DNA of 64,000 bases from DASZIT01 sp963770635 (GCA_963770635.1 CAVYQI010000006.1:558001-622000); one strand, 5' to 3'; numbered from the stretch's first letter, positions 8,866 to 18,804 are shown. Numbers and translations: made by a program. The notes: generated from the sequence alone by a model not told the origin.

Positions 8866-10221
8866 TTACTCGGCCGCTTCCGACAGCGCCTCGGACAGGG
8901 TCGGGTGCACCAGCATGGATTCGACGATGTCGGTGACCCGGAGTCCGGCCGTCGCCGCCACCGCCAGCACCGAGATGAGCTCAGAGGCGTTCTGCCCCAC
9001 GATGGACCCACCGAGTACCACCCCGGTGGCCGGGTCGGAGATGATCTTGACGAAGCCGCGGGGGTCGTTGTCGATCAACGCCCGGGAGCTGGCCGCGAAC
9101 GGGACCTTGGTCACCCGGATCTTCCGGCCCTCGGCGAAGGCGTCGGCCTCGGCCAGCCCGACGTCGGCGATCTCCGGCTCGGTGAAGATGGCCGACGGGG
9201 CGTGGTCGTAGTTGAGGTGGCGGTGGGCCACCGTGTGCCCGCCGACCACGTGCTCGGCGATCTTGCGCCCCTGCATGGAGGCGACCGAGGACAGCGGCAG
9301 CTTGCCGGACAGATCGCCGGCGGCATAGATGTGGGGCACGTTGGTCTGGCAGTGCTGGTTGATCGGGACGTAGCCGCCGGCATCCACCTCCACCCCGGCC
9401 GCCTCCAGGCCCAGGCCCTCGGAGTTGGGGACCGAGCCGATGGCCAGCAGGGCGTGGGAGCCGGCCGCCACCCGGCCGTCGTCGCAGCGCACCACCACTC
9501 CCGCCTCGGTCCGGTCGACGGCAACGGCCCGGGCCCCTTTCAGCAGCCGCACGCCACGCCGGGTGAAATCGGCCTCGAGGACGGCCGCCACCTCGGGGTC
9601 CTTCCCGGGTAGCACCTGCTGCCGGCTGACGATGAGGGTCACTTCGCAGCCGAGCGAAGCGAACATGTGGACGAACTCCACGCCGGTCACCCCGGAGCCG
9701 ATGACCACCAGATGCTCGGGAAGCAGGTTGGGCGGGTACGCCTCCCGGGTGGTCAGCAGGCGGTCGGCGTCGGGGTTGAACCAGTCGGGGACCCGGGGGC
9801 GGCTCCCGGTGCTGACCATCAGGGCGTCGGCCTCGAAGGTCCGGGGGCCGTCGGCGGTGTCGGCCACCACGGTGTGGGGCCCGGTCACGGTGGCGGTGCC
9901 CCGGACCAGGTCGACCTGCTGGCTGCTGAGGATCTTGGTGTTGGTCTGCTCGAGGTTGTCGGTGATGGCGGTGATCCGCTTGCGCAGCAGCTCCAGGTCG
10001 AGGGTGCCGCCGGCCCGCTCCACCCCCATACCGGCGATGCGGTGGAGGTAGGACAGCGCCCCGCCGGTGGCGATCATCGCCTTGGAGGGGATGCAGTCCC
10101 ACAGGTTGGCCGCCCCGCCGACCACATCCCGTTCGACGAGGGTGACCTCGACCCCCAGCCGGGCGGCATGGGTGGCGGCCTGGTTCCCGGCCGGCCCCCC
10201 GCCGATGATCACGAATCGCAT
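8866..10221 (-). CDS. LpdA-like FAD-dependent NAD(P)H oxidoreductase lacking the redox cysteine pair
   Basis: A 451-residue member of the pyridine-nucleotide-disulfide oxidoreductase family with an N-terminal FAD site (VIIGGGPAGNQA), a central NAD(P) site (VVIGSGVTGVEF) and the second FAD motif IYAAGDLSG. The usual CxxxxC redox disulfide is not complete: the sequence reads GGAANLWDCIPSKA, with Ala where the first Cys should be. The mycobacterial LpdA, which is a quinone reductase rather than a lipoamide dehydrogenase, has the same loss, so NAD(P)H:quinone or similar reduction is likely. ATG 10221 was preferred to the upstream GTG at 10230 because it sits directly before the FAD strand. Confidence 0.85.
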   Translation of the reverse strand: MRFVIIGGGPAGNQAATHAARLGVEVTLVERDVVGGAANLWDCIPSKAMIATGGALSYLHRIAGMGVERAGGTLDLELLRKRITAITDNLEQTNTKILSSQQVDLVRGTATVTGPHTVVADTADGPRTFEADALMVSTGSRPRVPDWFNPDADRLLTTREAYPPNLLPEHLVVIGSGVTGVEFVHMFASLGCEVTLIVSRQQVLPGKDPEVAAVLEADFTRRGVRLLKGARAVAVDRTEAGVVVRCDDGRVAAGSHALLAIGSVPNSEGLGLEAAGVEVDAGGYVPINQHCQTNVPHIYAAGDLSGKLPLSSVASMQGRKIAEHVVGGHTVAHRHLNYDHAPSAIFTEPEIADVGLAEADAFAEGRKIRVTKVPFAASSRALIDNDPRGFVKIISDPATGVVLGGSIVGQNASELISVLAVAATAGLRVTDIVESMLVHPTLSEALSEAAE

Positions 10222-10367
10222 GCATTTCACCCTATGGGCTGGGCGTGGTTCCGGGTCCTGCCCACCGTGGTGCCCCGGAGACGGCTACCGTTCTGCGGAC
10301 TGATTCCGTCTCTCGGCTCGGCCGGAGCCGGGACCCCGACCGTCAGCCTGTCGAAAGGACCCCGAAC

Positions 10368-10961
10368 ATGTCTCCCCTGCGCTTGCGTACCGCCACCCTC
10401 GCCGCCCTGGCGGTCGGCGCCCTCGGGCTGGCGGCCTGCAGCAGCTCGCCGTCGTCCTCCTCGTCGTCCTCGTCGTCGACCACGACGACCACGGCGGGGT
10501 CCGCCACCACCGCCACGACCGCAGCTCCGTCAGGGACAACCTCCGCTCAGATCGCCCCGGTGCAGAACCCGTCACCGGCGGGCACCTTCGGGACCAAGCC
10601 GGTGGTCAGCCCGCCCACCGGCACCCCCCCGACCCAGCTGGAGAGCACCGACCTGATCACCGGGACCGGCACGGCGGTCACCGCCAGCGACACCGTGACG
10701 GTGCAGTACGTGGGGGTGGCCTGGTCGAACGGGAAGCAGTTCGACGCCTCCTGGAACGACGGCAGCGGCCAGCCGGTGTCGTTCCCGCTCAGCGGGGTGA
10801 TCCCGGGATGGACGCAAGGAATGGTGGGCATGAAGGTCGGCGGGCGGCGGGAGCTGGTCATCCCCCCCAGCCTCGGTTACGGGGCCAACCCGCCGTCTGG
10901 GTCGGGGATCGCCGTCAACGACACCCTCATCTTCATCATCGACCTGGTGAAGATCGGGTAA
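10368..10961 (+). CDS. Secreted FKBP-type peptidyl-prolyl isomerase lipoprotein
   Basis: A 197-residue exported proline isomerase. The start ATG 10368 follows an AAAGGA ribosome site. Residues 1-22 form a lipoprotein signal with lipobox LAAC, so the mature Cys would be lipid-anchored outside the membrane. A Ser/Thr-rich linker (about residues 23-50) leads to one FKBP domain: VTVQYVGVAWSNGKQFDASW, then FPLSGVIPGWTQGMVGMKVGGRRELVIPP, GYGA and the terminal LIFIIDLVKI, the classic FKBP fold. It probably helps fold exported proteins. Divergent from the LpdA-like gene. Confidence 0.93.
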   Translation: MSPLRLRTATLAALAVGALGLAACSSSPSSSSSSSSSTTTTTAGSATTATTAAPSGTTSAQIAPVQNPSPAGTFGTKPVVSPPTGTPPTQLESTDLITGTGTAVTASDTVTVQYVGVAWSNGKQFDASWNDGSGQPVSFPLSGVIPGWTQGMVGMKVGGRRELVIPPSLGYGANPPSGSGIAVNDTLIFIIDLVKIG

Positions 10962-11086
10962 CGACGGGCCAGGGCCCAGTAACCGGGACGGAGTTCGGGG
11001 AGACTGCAAATTACCCCGTATAAGGGCAAAACGGAGTTCAATCTTTGATGAAGCGGCAAGCCGGGACATCGGGGACTGGACGATCA

Positions 11087-11390
11087 CTACTTCCGGTCGC
11101 CCACACCCTCGACGAAGCTCTCGAAATCGTCAGGGCCTTCGTTGACCCGCTTCTGAATGGAAGCGGCAGCGGTTCATGGATACCGGAGCGCGCGATGTGG
11201 GTTCTGTGACGTTTACAGGGCGCATCTCACGTGAGGAGGCGGCATTCATAAGTTCCGACGCGGGTTGAGAACTGGATCAATCTCCTCTAGCCATCGCTCG
11301 AATTGTTCCCCATTTCTCTCACCCACTGGATGTGATCGCCGTGCAGGAACGTCTGTAGCCTGTCACGAAACGCACATCTCTCTGCCTGCC
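11087..11390 (-). pseudogene. Decayed minus-strand gene fragments, family not recognised
   Basis: Three short minus-strand stretches read like real protein but lie in different frames with stops between them: DRLQTFLHGDHIQWVRE, then GEQFERWLEEIDPVLNPR, and finally a C-terminal-looking piece SIQKRVNEGPDDFESFVEG ending at a TAG at 11087-11089. The acidic/aromatic composition and lower G+C differ from random antisense reading of G+C-rich DNA. The parent family is not recognised, and short length means this could still be chance. Confidence 0.35.
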
Positions 11391-11416
11391 GGATTTAGCT
11401 CAGTGGGGGAAGCGCC
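11389..11416 (+). other. tRNA 5'-half-like fragment
   Basis: The segment contains ATTTAGCTCAGTGGGGGA and then AGCGCC, which matches the 5' acceptor/D-arm region of an elongator tRNA (TAGCTCAGT-GG). No anticodon stem or T arm follows, because the downstream bases are the 3' end of the lipoprotein gene. It is not a functional tRNA. Possible origins are a remnant left by integration at a tRNA gene, or a chance match. Confidence 0.4.
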
Positions 11417-11425
11417 GCGCAGGCC

Positions 11426-11974
11426 TCAGGTGGTGGCGGTGGCGGCGCTTCCACACTGGGCGGTGACATAGCCGGAGATGGTGGTGCCGGCATCGGTGAT
11501 CGGCTTGGAGTCCGACAGGGTGGTGATGTCGGACTGCAGGGTGGTCAGGTTGGTGGCGCTCGACACCTTGGTTCTGACCTGGTTGTAGAAGTCGGTGACC
11601 GTCTTGAAGGCGGCCTTCACCGCCGCCGGGGCGGTGGGCGCCGCTGCGCTCGCCTGTTGCAGCTCCGCCTGGCTCTCGGTGATGAACGGCCCGAACGCCG
11701 TCTTGACCTTGGCCAGGTTGTTGGTATTCATGGCCGTGGTCAGGTTGTTGGAGAGGTTGGTCTCGGTCGCATTGCCGGCGGCCAGCGCCTTGCAGAAGGC
11801 GCCGTTCGGGTCGGCACCGCCGGTGGTGGTGATGGAGGTGGAGGTGGTCGATCCCGACGGCGCCTTGGTGGTCGTGGTCGAGGAGGAGGCGGAATTCGTC
11901 CCCGAGCTGCACGCCGCCAGGCCGAGGCCCGACGCCAGTACGGCAATTCCCATCAGCGTGCGCGGCCGAATCAT
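11426..11974 (-). CDS. Predicted lipoprotein of unknown function
   Basis: A 182-residue exported protein. Residues 1-22 are a lipoprotein signal with lipobox LAAC, followed by a Ser/Thr-rich linker to about residue 50 and then a mostly helical domain. Two cysteines in the mature domain (AFCKAL and the near-terminal AQCGSA) could form a disulfide. No catalytic motif or named family is recognised. It shares its signal-plus-Ser/Thr-linker design with the nearby FKBP lipoprotein and the LytR_C protein at 29 kb, which suggests a common way of tethering domains outside the membrane in this organism. Confidence 0.75.
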   Translation of the reverse strand: MIRPRTLMGIAVLASGLGLAACSSGTNSASSSTTTTKAPSGSTTSTSITTTGGADPNGAFCKALAAGNATETNLSNNLTTAMNTNNLAKVKTAFGPFITESQAELQQASAAAPTAPAAVKAAFKTVTDFYNQVRTKVSSATNLTTLQSDITTLSDSKPITDAGTTISGYVTAQCGSAATATT

Positions 11975-12148
11975 GTGATCTCATTCCCTTGTTGCCCTGG
12001 TGCCCGAATTGGCTTCGGGTGAGCGTAGCCCGCCCCCGCCAGCCGCCCGGTTCGAGCGCTGGAGAACATGCCTGTGAGCAGGGGGTTCAGGACCCGCCGG
12101 CAGACTCCTGGGCAGTCCACCACGGGAGCCCCAACGTGGGGCCGCCCG

Positions 12149-12526
12149 TTACGTAGAACAGGCGCGGGTGCTTCCGGGCAGTCGGTGCCGGTAGCGGACG
12201 ACCAATCGGTATCCCCGCGCCGCCGCCCAGCTCACGGGCGGCACCAGGATGGCGGCACCGGCCATCCGCCTCCAGCCCCGAGCGGCGAGCAGCGCCTTGC
12301 CCACCGCCAGGTGCCCGCGGAACCGGCGGCCATCACCGTCTACCCACCACGCCGCCTGCTGGGCGGCCTCCGGGGTGAGCCCGAGTTCGGCCAGGCCGTC
12401 TTCGCCGAGGGACTGCCAGGCCGCGGTGGTGGCCGGGACCCGCCACCGGTGGGAGACGTCGGCCGCCACCGAGGTGCAGAATCCGCAGTCGCCGTCGTAG
12501 ATCAGGATCGGCACCCGTGACGTCAT
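12149..12526 (-). CDS. DUF393 (DCC family) thiol-disulfide oxidoreductase-like protein
   Basis: A 125-residue DCC-family protein. The diagnostic motif DGDCGFC sits near the N-terminus (ILIYDGDCGFCTSVA), giving a CxxC active site like that of thioredoxin-fold proteins. The C-terminal part is basic. The physiological partner is unknown. ATG 12526 is used as the start; the in-frame GTG at 12529 immediately before it cannot be excluded. The gene is followed by nothing on its strand for about 170 bases and lies downstream of a GNAT gene. Confidence 0.85.
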   Translation of the reverse strand: MTSRVPILIYDGDCGFCTSVAADVSHRWRVPATTAAWQSLGEDGLAELGLTPEAAQQAAWWVDGDGRRFRGHLAVGKALLAARGWRRMAGAAILVPPVSWAAARGYRLVVRYRHRLPGSTRACST

Positions 12527-12568
12527 CACGGCTTGGAGGCTAATGCTCCGTTCCGCGAGCTCCGCGGT

Positions 12569-13054
12569 TCACCGAGCCGAGTTGTAGCGATAGACGTTGG
12601 TCTGGCGGGTTTCGAAACCGAGCCGGAGATAGAGCCGGTTGGCCCCCTCCCGGCTGGGCCTGGAGGTCAGATCGACAGATTTCGCCCCTTCGGCCTCGGC
12701 CCGGGCGACGGCGGCCATCACCAGCGCCTCCCCGGCTCCTGCCCCCCGGGCCGACTCGTCGACCACCACGTCCTCGATCCAGGCCCGCACCCCGGTGGGC
12801 ACCCGGAACAGGGCCAGGGTCAGCGACCCGACGATGGCCCCGGTCGGGTCGGTGGCGATCAGCAGCACCGATGCCGCGGAGGCGACGATGGCTTCGAGGT
12901 CCTCGGTGCTCGGGGCGGGTGACGACGCCGACAGCTGCGGGACCAGCCGGGCGAACGCCTCCACCATCCCGGGGAGCACCGCGGTGGCCTCGGACACCGT
13001 CACCGAGCCGGTGTTGGCTGGCGGCGCCGACGACGAACCGTTCATGTCGACCAT
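12569..13054 (-). CDS. GNAT-family N-acetyltransferase
   Basis: A 161-residue acetyltransferase of the GNAT fold. Motif A, the acetyl-CoA pyrophosphate loop, reads VVVDESARGAGAGEALV (R/Q-x-x-G-x-G/A), preceded by a beta strand with GSLTLALF, and the C-terminal strand ends NRLYLRLGFE with the usual LGF. The acceptor substrate cannot be deduced; small-molecule amines are most common. ATG 13054 starts it, 8 bases downstream of the Nudix gene stop, so the two are probably co-transcribed. Confidence 0.85.
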   Translation of the reverse strand: MVDMNGSSSAPPANTGSVTVSEATAVLPGMVEAFARLVPQLSASSPAPSTEDLEAIVASAASVLLIATDPTGAIVGSLTLALFRVPTGVRAWIEDVVVDESARGAGAGEALVMAAVARAEAEGAKSVDLTSRPSREGANRLYLRLGFETRQTNVYRYNSAR

Positions 13055-13062
13055 CAGACGGC

Positions 13063-13761
13063 TCAGACCTTGTCCGGATCGCCCCGCCAGATCGGGACAC
13101 GCACCGGGTCGTACAGCACCTCGATCGGCTCCCCCCGGAGGGCGGCGAACACATGGCGACCCCAGCGCTCGGCCCCGGCCAGCGGTTGGGGAAGGTTCTC
13201 CAGCGAGAACCAGCCGACATCCGAGCACTCCAGCGGGTGGGCCTGGAGCTCGCCGCCCACCGCCCGGCACTGGAACACCAGCGAATAGAGGGGTATGCGG
13301 CTGATCCCGATCCGGAGTCCGTCGAGCACCGCGATGAGACGGACCACTTCCACGTCGATGCCGGTCTCTTCCTCGACCTCCTTCACCACCACCTCGGCGG
13401 CGGAGTAGCCGACGTCGGCCCATCCGGTCGGGTACAGCCACACCCCGGAGTCGGCCCGCTTGACCAGCAGGATCTCCCCGTGCTCGTTCCCGACCGCGGC
13501 ACCGACGGCCACCTTGGGAGTCACGTAGCCGGGGACTCCCTTCCCGACCGCGGACATCCACTCCTCGACCAGGCCGTCGGCATCCTCGACCCCAACCGAT
13601 CCTTCGTCAACCGCGACCCGAATGTCGGCGGCGACCCGGAGGATCTCCTCGAACCGCTCTTGCTCGTAGAGGGACTCGGTAAACCCGAGACCGGTTCGAG
13701 CGATGCCGGCCAAGGCTTCGCTCCAGCGCAACAGCTGTTTGGTGGATGGGACAGGTTCCAC
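13063..13761 (-). CDS. Nudix hydrolase with N-terminal helical domain
   Basis: A 232-residue Nudix protein of the subgroup with a separate N-terminal helical domain (residues 1-70), usually linked to nucleoside-diphosphate sugar hydrolysis. The Nudix box is visible as GWADVGYSAAEVVVKEVEEE followed by TG: the REUxEExGU half is nearly standard (KEVEEETG, Lys for Arg), but the first conserved Glu after the Gly is Tyr. The metal-binding EExG acids remain. ADP-ribose or a related compound is a reasonable but unproven substrate. Confidence 0.88.
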   Translation of the reverse strand: MEPVPSTKQLLRWSEALAGIARTGLGFTESLYEQERFEEILRVAADIRVAVDEGSVGVEDADGLVEEWMSAVGKGVPGYVTPKVAVGAAVGNEHGEILLVKRADSGVWLYPTGWADVGYSAAEVVVKEVEEETGIDVEVVRLIAVLDGLRIGISRIPLYSLVFQCRAVGGELQAHPLECSDVGWFSLENLPQPLAGAERWGRHVFAALRGEPIEVLYDPVRVPIWRGDPDKV

Positions 13762-13918
13762 CCGCTCGACGCTACCTCACCACCGTCCGGGAGCCACCGC
13801 CGGCGACGGCCCCCCGGAACGCCCGTTCGGCCCCTTTTCGCCACCTTCGGACGCCCGGTGACGCCGCCGTCCGCCGCCCTGCATACCGATCAGCCACCGA
13901 ATTCGGTCAGAATGGGGC

Positions 13919-14104
13919 GTGCCCGTCAACGAGGACTGTCGTCACTACATCATGCAGACCACCCGCCACGAGGAGAAGCTCGAACGGTGCCGCATGGGTG
14001 CCAACGAGCAGCTACCGTTCGCCTGCCCCGAGGGGTGCCTGTTCTACGAGCCGCGCAAGGTGTCGGGCGCCGGCTGGACGATCCGCACCACCGACGAGGG
14101 CTGA
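13919..14104 (+). CDS. Small conserved four-cysteine protein
   Basis: A 61-residue protein from GTG 13919. Four cysteines (CRHYIM, ERCRMG, FACPEGC) are spaced so that they could bind zinc or an iron-sulfur cluster. The sequence is charged and has no signal peptide. Similar short proteins opening with MPVNEDCRHY appear to me to be common in Actinomycetota, but no function is known to me. It stands alone on the plus strand between divergent and convergent neighbours, with a reasonable codon pattern for a real gene. Confidence 0.65.
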   Translation: MPVNEDCRHYIMQTTRHEEKLERCRMGANEQLPFACPEGCLFYEPRKVSGAGWTIRTTDEG

Positions 14105-14138
14105 CGCCCCGGGGTGCCCGCCCCTTGGACCTCGCGCC

Positions 14139-14961
14139 TCAACCCGTCTGGGTGGCCAGCACCGTATAGGTGAGGGGAAGGCGCGGATGCCCTTCCGGGG
14201 CCGACCACCGACCCGGACCGGTCTCCACCAGCCACGGGAAGACCTGGTGGACCGTCCAGTCGTGCTCCTGCAACACGTCGATCCGCAACCCCCGGTGGAT
14301 GAGCGCGGTCACCACTTCTCCGATGCTGTGGTTCCACTCGTAACTGCGGGTGGGGCGGAGTGGCCGGTCGGTGTCGGTGTAGGTGAGGTTGGAATCGTCG
14401 ACGAACGGGGCGGCCTCTTCGAAGTAGGAGTACTCGACCTCGAGCGAATCGTTGGCCAGTGCCCAGGCCAACGGGTGCAGCTCGTGAAGGTAGAGCCGGC
14501 CGCCCGGACGCACCAACGCCGCCGCCTGGTCGGCCCAGCGCTCCACGCTGGGTAGCCAGCACAACGCCCCCAGACTCACGTAGACGATGTCGAAGGTGAC
14601 ATGCCCGAGCGCCTCGGTGGCGGCGTAGACATCGGAGCACACGAAGTGGGAGCGGTCTTGGAGCCCGGCCAGCCGGGCCAACTCCTCCGCCTTTCGGATC
14701 GCCTCGGGGGAGAAGTCGAGGCCGGTGACCCGGGCCCCGGCATCCGCCCAGGCCAGGGTGTCGAGTCCGAAATGGCACTGCAGATGCAGCAGCTCGAGGC
14801 CCCGTACGTCCCCGAGGACCTCGACCTCGCGGGAGCGCGGGCCCGGCCGGCGTTGCAGCCAACCGTCGACGTCGTAGAAGCGGGAGGCGGCGTGGACGCC
14901 GACCCGCTCATCCCACTTGCGGCGATTGGCGAACAGCCATTCTTCAGTTGCCTCGTCCATG
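14139..14961 (-). CDS. Class I SAM-dependent methyltransferase
   Basis: A 273-residue Rossmann-fold methyltransferase. The SAM-binding region is seen at LELLHLQCHFGLDTLAWA (motif I variant with HLQCHFG rather than the usual G-x-G-x-G), GLDFSPEAI (motif II, acidic residue after the strand) and FDIVYVSLGALCWL with LVRPGGRLYLHE later. The C-terminal half is rich in aromatic residues (RSYEWNHS, HDWTVHQVFPWL) and resembles actinobacterial small-molecule methyltransferases. The substrate is unknown. ATG 14961 lies six bases after a GGGGG stretch. Confidence 0.85.
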
Positions 14962-14992
14962 CATCCCCCCGGCGACCGGTCGCTCGCGTCGG

Positions 14993-15235
14993 TCAACTCT
15001 CGACGACGTCGCCACCCAGCAGATCCACCTGTACGCCTTCTCCCCGCAGCCATTCCACCGCCCGGTCGACGGAGGTCCCGTTGCCGTCGAGCTCGCAGAT
15101 GATCCACCCGCTGTGCTCACCCACGTCCGCCCGCCGGATGTTCGGCACGATGTCGAGCTCCTTGATCAACCGGGCGATGATCGGTTCGCGCACCAGCTCG
15201 TCCGGGAACGTCAGCTTGACCCGGACCCCGATCAT
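14993..15235 (-). CDS. NIL-domain protein
   Basis: An 80-residue stand-alone NIL domain, the small ferredoxin-like fold found at the C-terminus of methionine ABC transporter ATPases and in some ferredoxins. The pattern VRVKLTFPDELVREPIIARL, an internal helix-strand unit and GWIICELDGNG near the middle fit the family. Its ATG overlaps the larE stop by ATGA, so it is translated with larE. The role is unknown; a ligand-binding or sulfur-linked accessory function for the nickel-pincer pathway is inference. Confidence 0.75.
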   Translation of the reverse strand: MIGVRVKLTFPDELVREPIIARLIKELDIVPNIRRADVGEHSGWIICELDGNGTSVDRAVEWLRGEGVQVDLLGGDVVES

Positions 15236-16158
15236 CGGTCTCCCCCCGGTGCCGAGGCCAGCGACAACCCTGCCCCCGGCCCTTCCGTGCGCCCGTCCAG
15301 AGCCTGGTTGAGATTCCCGGAACGGAAGCCGTCGAGATCGAGGGTCACGTAGCGGTAGCCGGCGGCATGGACGGCGGCGGTCACCTCGTCCCGGAGGGCG
15401 ATCACCGCGGCGAGGTTCTCGGCCATCACCTCGATGCGGGCGGTGTCGCCGTAGTGACGGACCCGGAGCTGGCCGATGCCGAGCGCCCGCAGTCCGGATT
15501 CCGCCTCGGCCACCGAACGCAGGGTCCCGAGGGTGACCGGCGTGCCGTAGGGGACCCGGGAGGCCAGGCAGGCCGCCGCCGGCTTGTCCCAGGTCCGGAG
15601 GCCCAGGGCTCTCGACCACGCCCGCACGTCGGCCTTGGTGAACCCGGCATCGACCAGCGGGAAGACCGCCCCGCGTTCGGCCGCCGCCAGTTGCCCGGGC
15701 CGGTGGTCGCCGAGGTCGTCGAGGTTGACCCCGAGCACCACCGTGGGTCCTTCGCCGGCGACCCCGCCGGCCACCATGGGGTCGAGCGCCTCCAGCAATG
15801 ACGCTTTGCAGTGGTAGCACCGGGAGCCGTCATTGGCCGAGTAGGCCGGATCGGCCAGCTCGTCGGTCGCCACCTCCACCATCCGCAGGCCCCACTCGGC
15901 GGCCAACTCCCGGCAGTCGGCGAGCTCTTCGGGGGCCAGCGACGGCGAGACGGCGGTGGCACACACCACGTTGTCGGGTCCCAGGGTGTCGTTGGCCACC
16001 CAGGCCAAAAAGGCCGAGTCGGCGCCACCGCTGAAGGCGACGATCACCGTTCGCATCGACCGGAGGGCTGAGCGCAATCCCTCCAGATCGCCGCCGGTGC
16101 CGGTCGGGTCGGTCGAGCCGGTCGAGGCGGGCGGGCCGAGCGGGCGTAACTCAGGCAC
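15232..16158 (-). CDS. larE: LarE, ATP-dependent sacrificial sulfur transferase
   Basis: LarE adds the two sulfurs of the nickel-pincer nucleotide, in characterised cases giving up its own cysteine sulfur. The 308-residue protein has the PP-loop ATP motif AFSGGADSAFLA at about residue 43, the CYHCK segment, and the conserved AACLASRVPYGTPV in which the Cys corresponds to the sacrificial residue. The GTG start at 16158 overlaps the hemQ 3' end by 8 bases. It lies 8 kb from larB-larC and on the opposite strand. The first 30 residues are low-complexity, so a later start is possible. Confidence 0.92.
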   Translation of the reverse strand: MPELRPLGPPASTGSTDPTGTGGDLEGLRSALRSMRTVIVAFSGGADSAFLAWVANDTLGPDNVVCATAVSPSLAPEELADCRELAAEWGLRMVEVATDELADPAYSANDGSRCYHCKASLLEALDPMVAGGVAGEGPTVVLGVNLDDLGDHRPGQLAAAERGAVFPLVDAGFTKADVRAWSRALGLRTWDKPAAACLASRVPYGTPVTLGTLRSVAEAESGLRALGIGQLRVRHYGDTARIEVMAENLAAVIALRDEVTAAVHAAGYRYVTLDLDGFRSGNLNQALDGRTEGPGAGLSLASAPGGDR

Positions 16159-16866
16159 CCCGCACCGCCGTGGCCATCACCGTCTCGATCGGCGCCACCA
16201 TGCCGGTCACGAAGGTCCCGAACTCCGCGAACCGGGCCGAGCCCTCGTCGAACCGCATGGTGTACACGCAGTCCTTGAGGTCATCGGGTCGCACCCCGAA
16301 CAGGGTGACCCCCCACTCCCAGTCGTCGATGCCGGTGGATCCGGTGATCAGCTGGAGGATCCGACCGGCGAAGGTGCGGCCGACCGCGCCGTGGGCCAGC
16401 ATCAGGGCCTTCCGCTCGTCGAACGGCAGCGAGAACCAGTTGGAGCCCTCGGCGTCGCCGCGGCGTTTGGACATCGGGTAGAAGCAGAACGCCGGCATCC
16501 CCTCCGGCGGCAATTGCGGGTACAGCCGCTTCTGCTTCATCTCGTCGGGGATCCCGGCGGCGTACTCGGACACCTCGGTCAGGGACACGAACGAGTCGAC
16601 CACCACCAGCCCGGCCGCCTGGAGGTCGGTCTGCAGCCCTCTAGCCGCCACAGGTCGGCGCCCAGCGCCATGAACCCCACGTCGGCCTTGTGGCCGAGGA
16701 GCGACACCGAGACCACCTGCACGTCGTCGGCCTCGGCCTCTTTCACCGCCCGGATCACCGCCTCGATGTCGACCCCGGGAGCCGAGCCGGTCGACGCCGG
16801 CCCGGGAGCCTTGCAGAAGAGGTGGAGGACACCCCATCCGGTGGACGGGGACAGCGGTTCGGTCAC
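16151..16866 (-). CDS. hemQ: HemQ coproheme decarboxylase (frameshifted near 16638)
   Basis: HemQ converts coproheme III to haem b in the coproporphyrin-dependent pathway of Gram-positive bacteria. The protein is related to chlorite dismutase; segments include GWGVLHLFCK at the N-terminus and AFCFYPMSKRR, NWFSLPFDERKALMLAHGAVGR (with the proximal His in the AHG region) and DDWEWGVTLF. The first 75 residues and the rest lie in different frames. Adding one G to the GGG run (CCC at 16637-16639 on the plus strand) joins them as LWRLEGLQTDLQAAG. Either a pseudogene or a consensus error; haem synthesis is normally essential, which favours error. Confidence 0.9.
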
Positions 16867-16908
16867 GAGGGTGAGTCTAGGGAACCGGCAGAGATGGAGC
16901 CGCCGAAC

Positions 16909-16938
16909 ACGAAAGGCGCCCCGGAGGGCGCCTTTCGT
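16909..16938 (-). terminator. Strong hairpin downstream of groEL
   Basis: A 13-bp perfect inverted repeat (ACGAAAGGCGCCC and its complement) around a 4-base loop between groEL and hemQ. There is no long T run on either side, so it may act as a processing or Rho-assisted terminator. It separates the CIRCE-controlled groEL transcript from hemQ. Confidence 0.7.
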
Positions 16939-16984
16939 TCAATTCACTGGTGGACCCCATCGGGGCCACCGACGGGATCCCGAC

Positions 16985-18607
<1,623 letters not shown>

Positions 18608-18647
18608 CAGGTGTTCCTCCGTGGGTTATTCGCGTGATTTTGCACTG

Positions 18648-18674
18648 TTAGCACTCTAGACTGTCGAGTGCTAA
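18648..18674 (-). promoter_or_regulatory. CIRCE operator of groEL (HrcA site)
   Basis: A perfect match to the CIRCE inverted repeat, TTAGCACTC-N9-GAGTGCTAA, centred 41-67 bases upstream of the groEL ATG. CIRCE is bound by the HrcA repressor, which releases on heat shock. The hrcA gene is not in the window. Confidence 0.97.
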
Positions 18675-18804
18675 CAGCAAACCACGCCCACCGGGAATCC
18701 GCAACCGCACCTGGGCGTAAATTTGGCCCCTCGGACCGGGTTTCGGGCACCTGCTGGGCTCAGGCCCTGGTCAGAGCCCGCTCGGTTGCCTGCCGGGGCC
18801 GGCG

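Larger units (their letters stand above)
10962..11425. other. 464-bp gene-free interval with relic sequence
   Basis: No intact gene is visible between the FKBP gene and the lipoprotein gene. The base composition is visibly less G+C-rich than the flanks. On the minus strand there are protein-like fragments in different frames (11087-11390), and at the right end a short tRNA-like 5' fragment on the plus strand. The pattern suggests a decayed insertion or lost gene. Confidence 0.5.

Noticed and set aside
11389..11416. Functional tRNA
   Set aside because: Only the acceptor/D-arm half is present; no anticodon or T arm can be folded.
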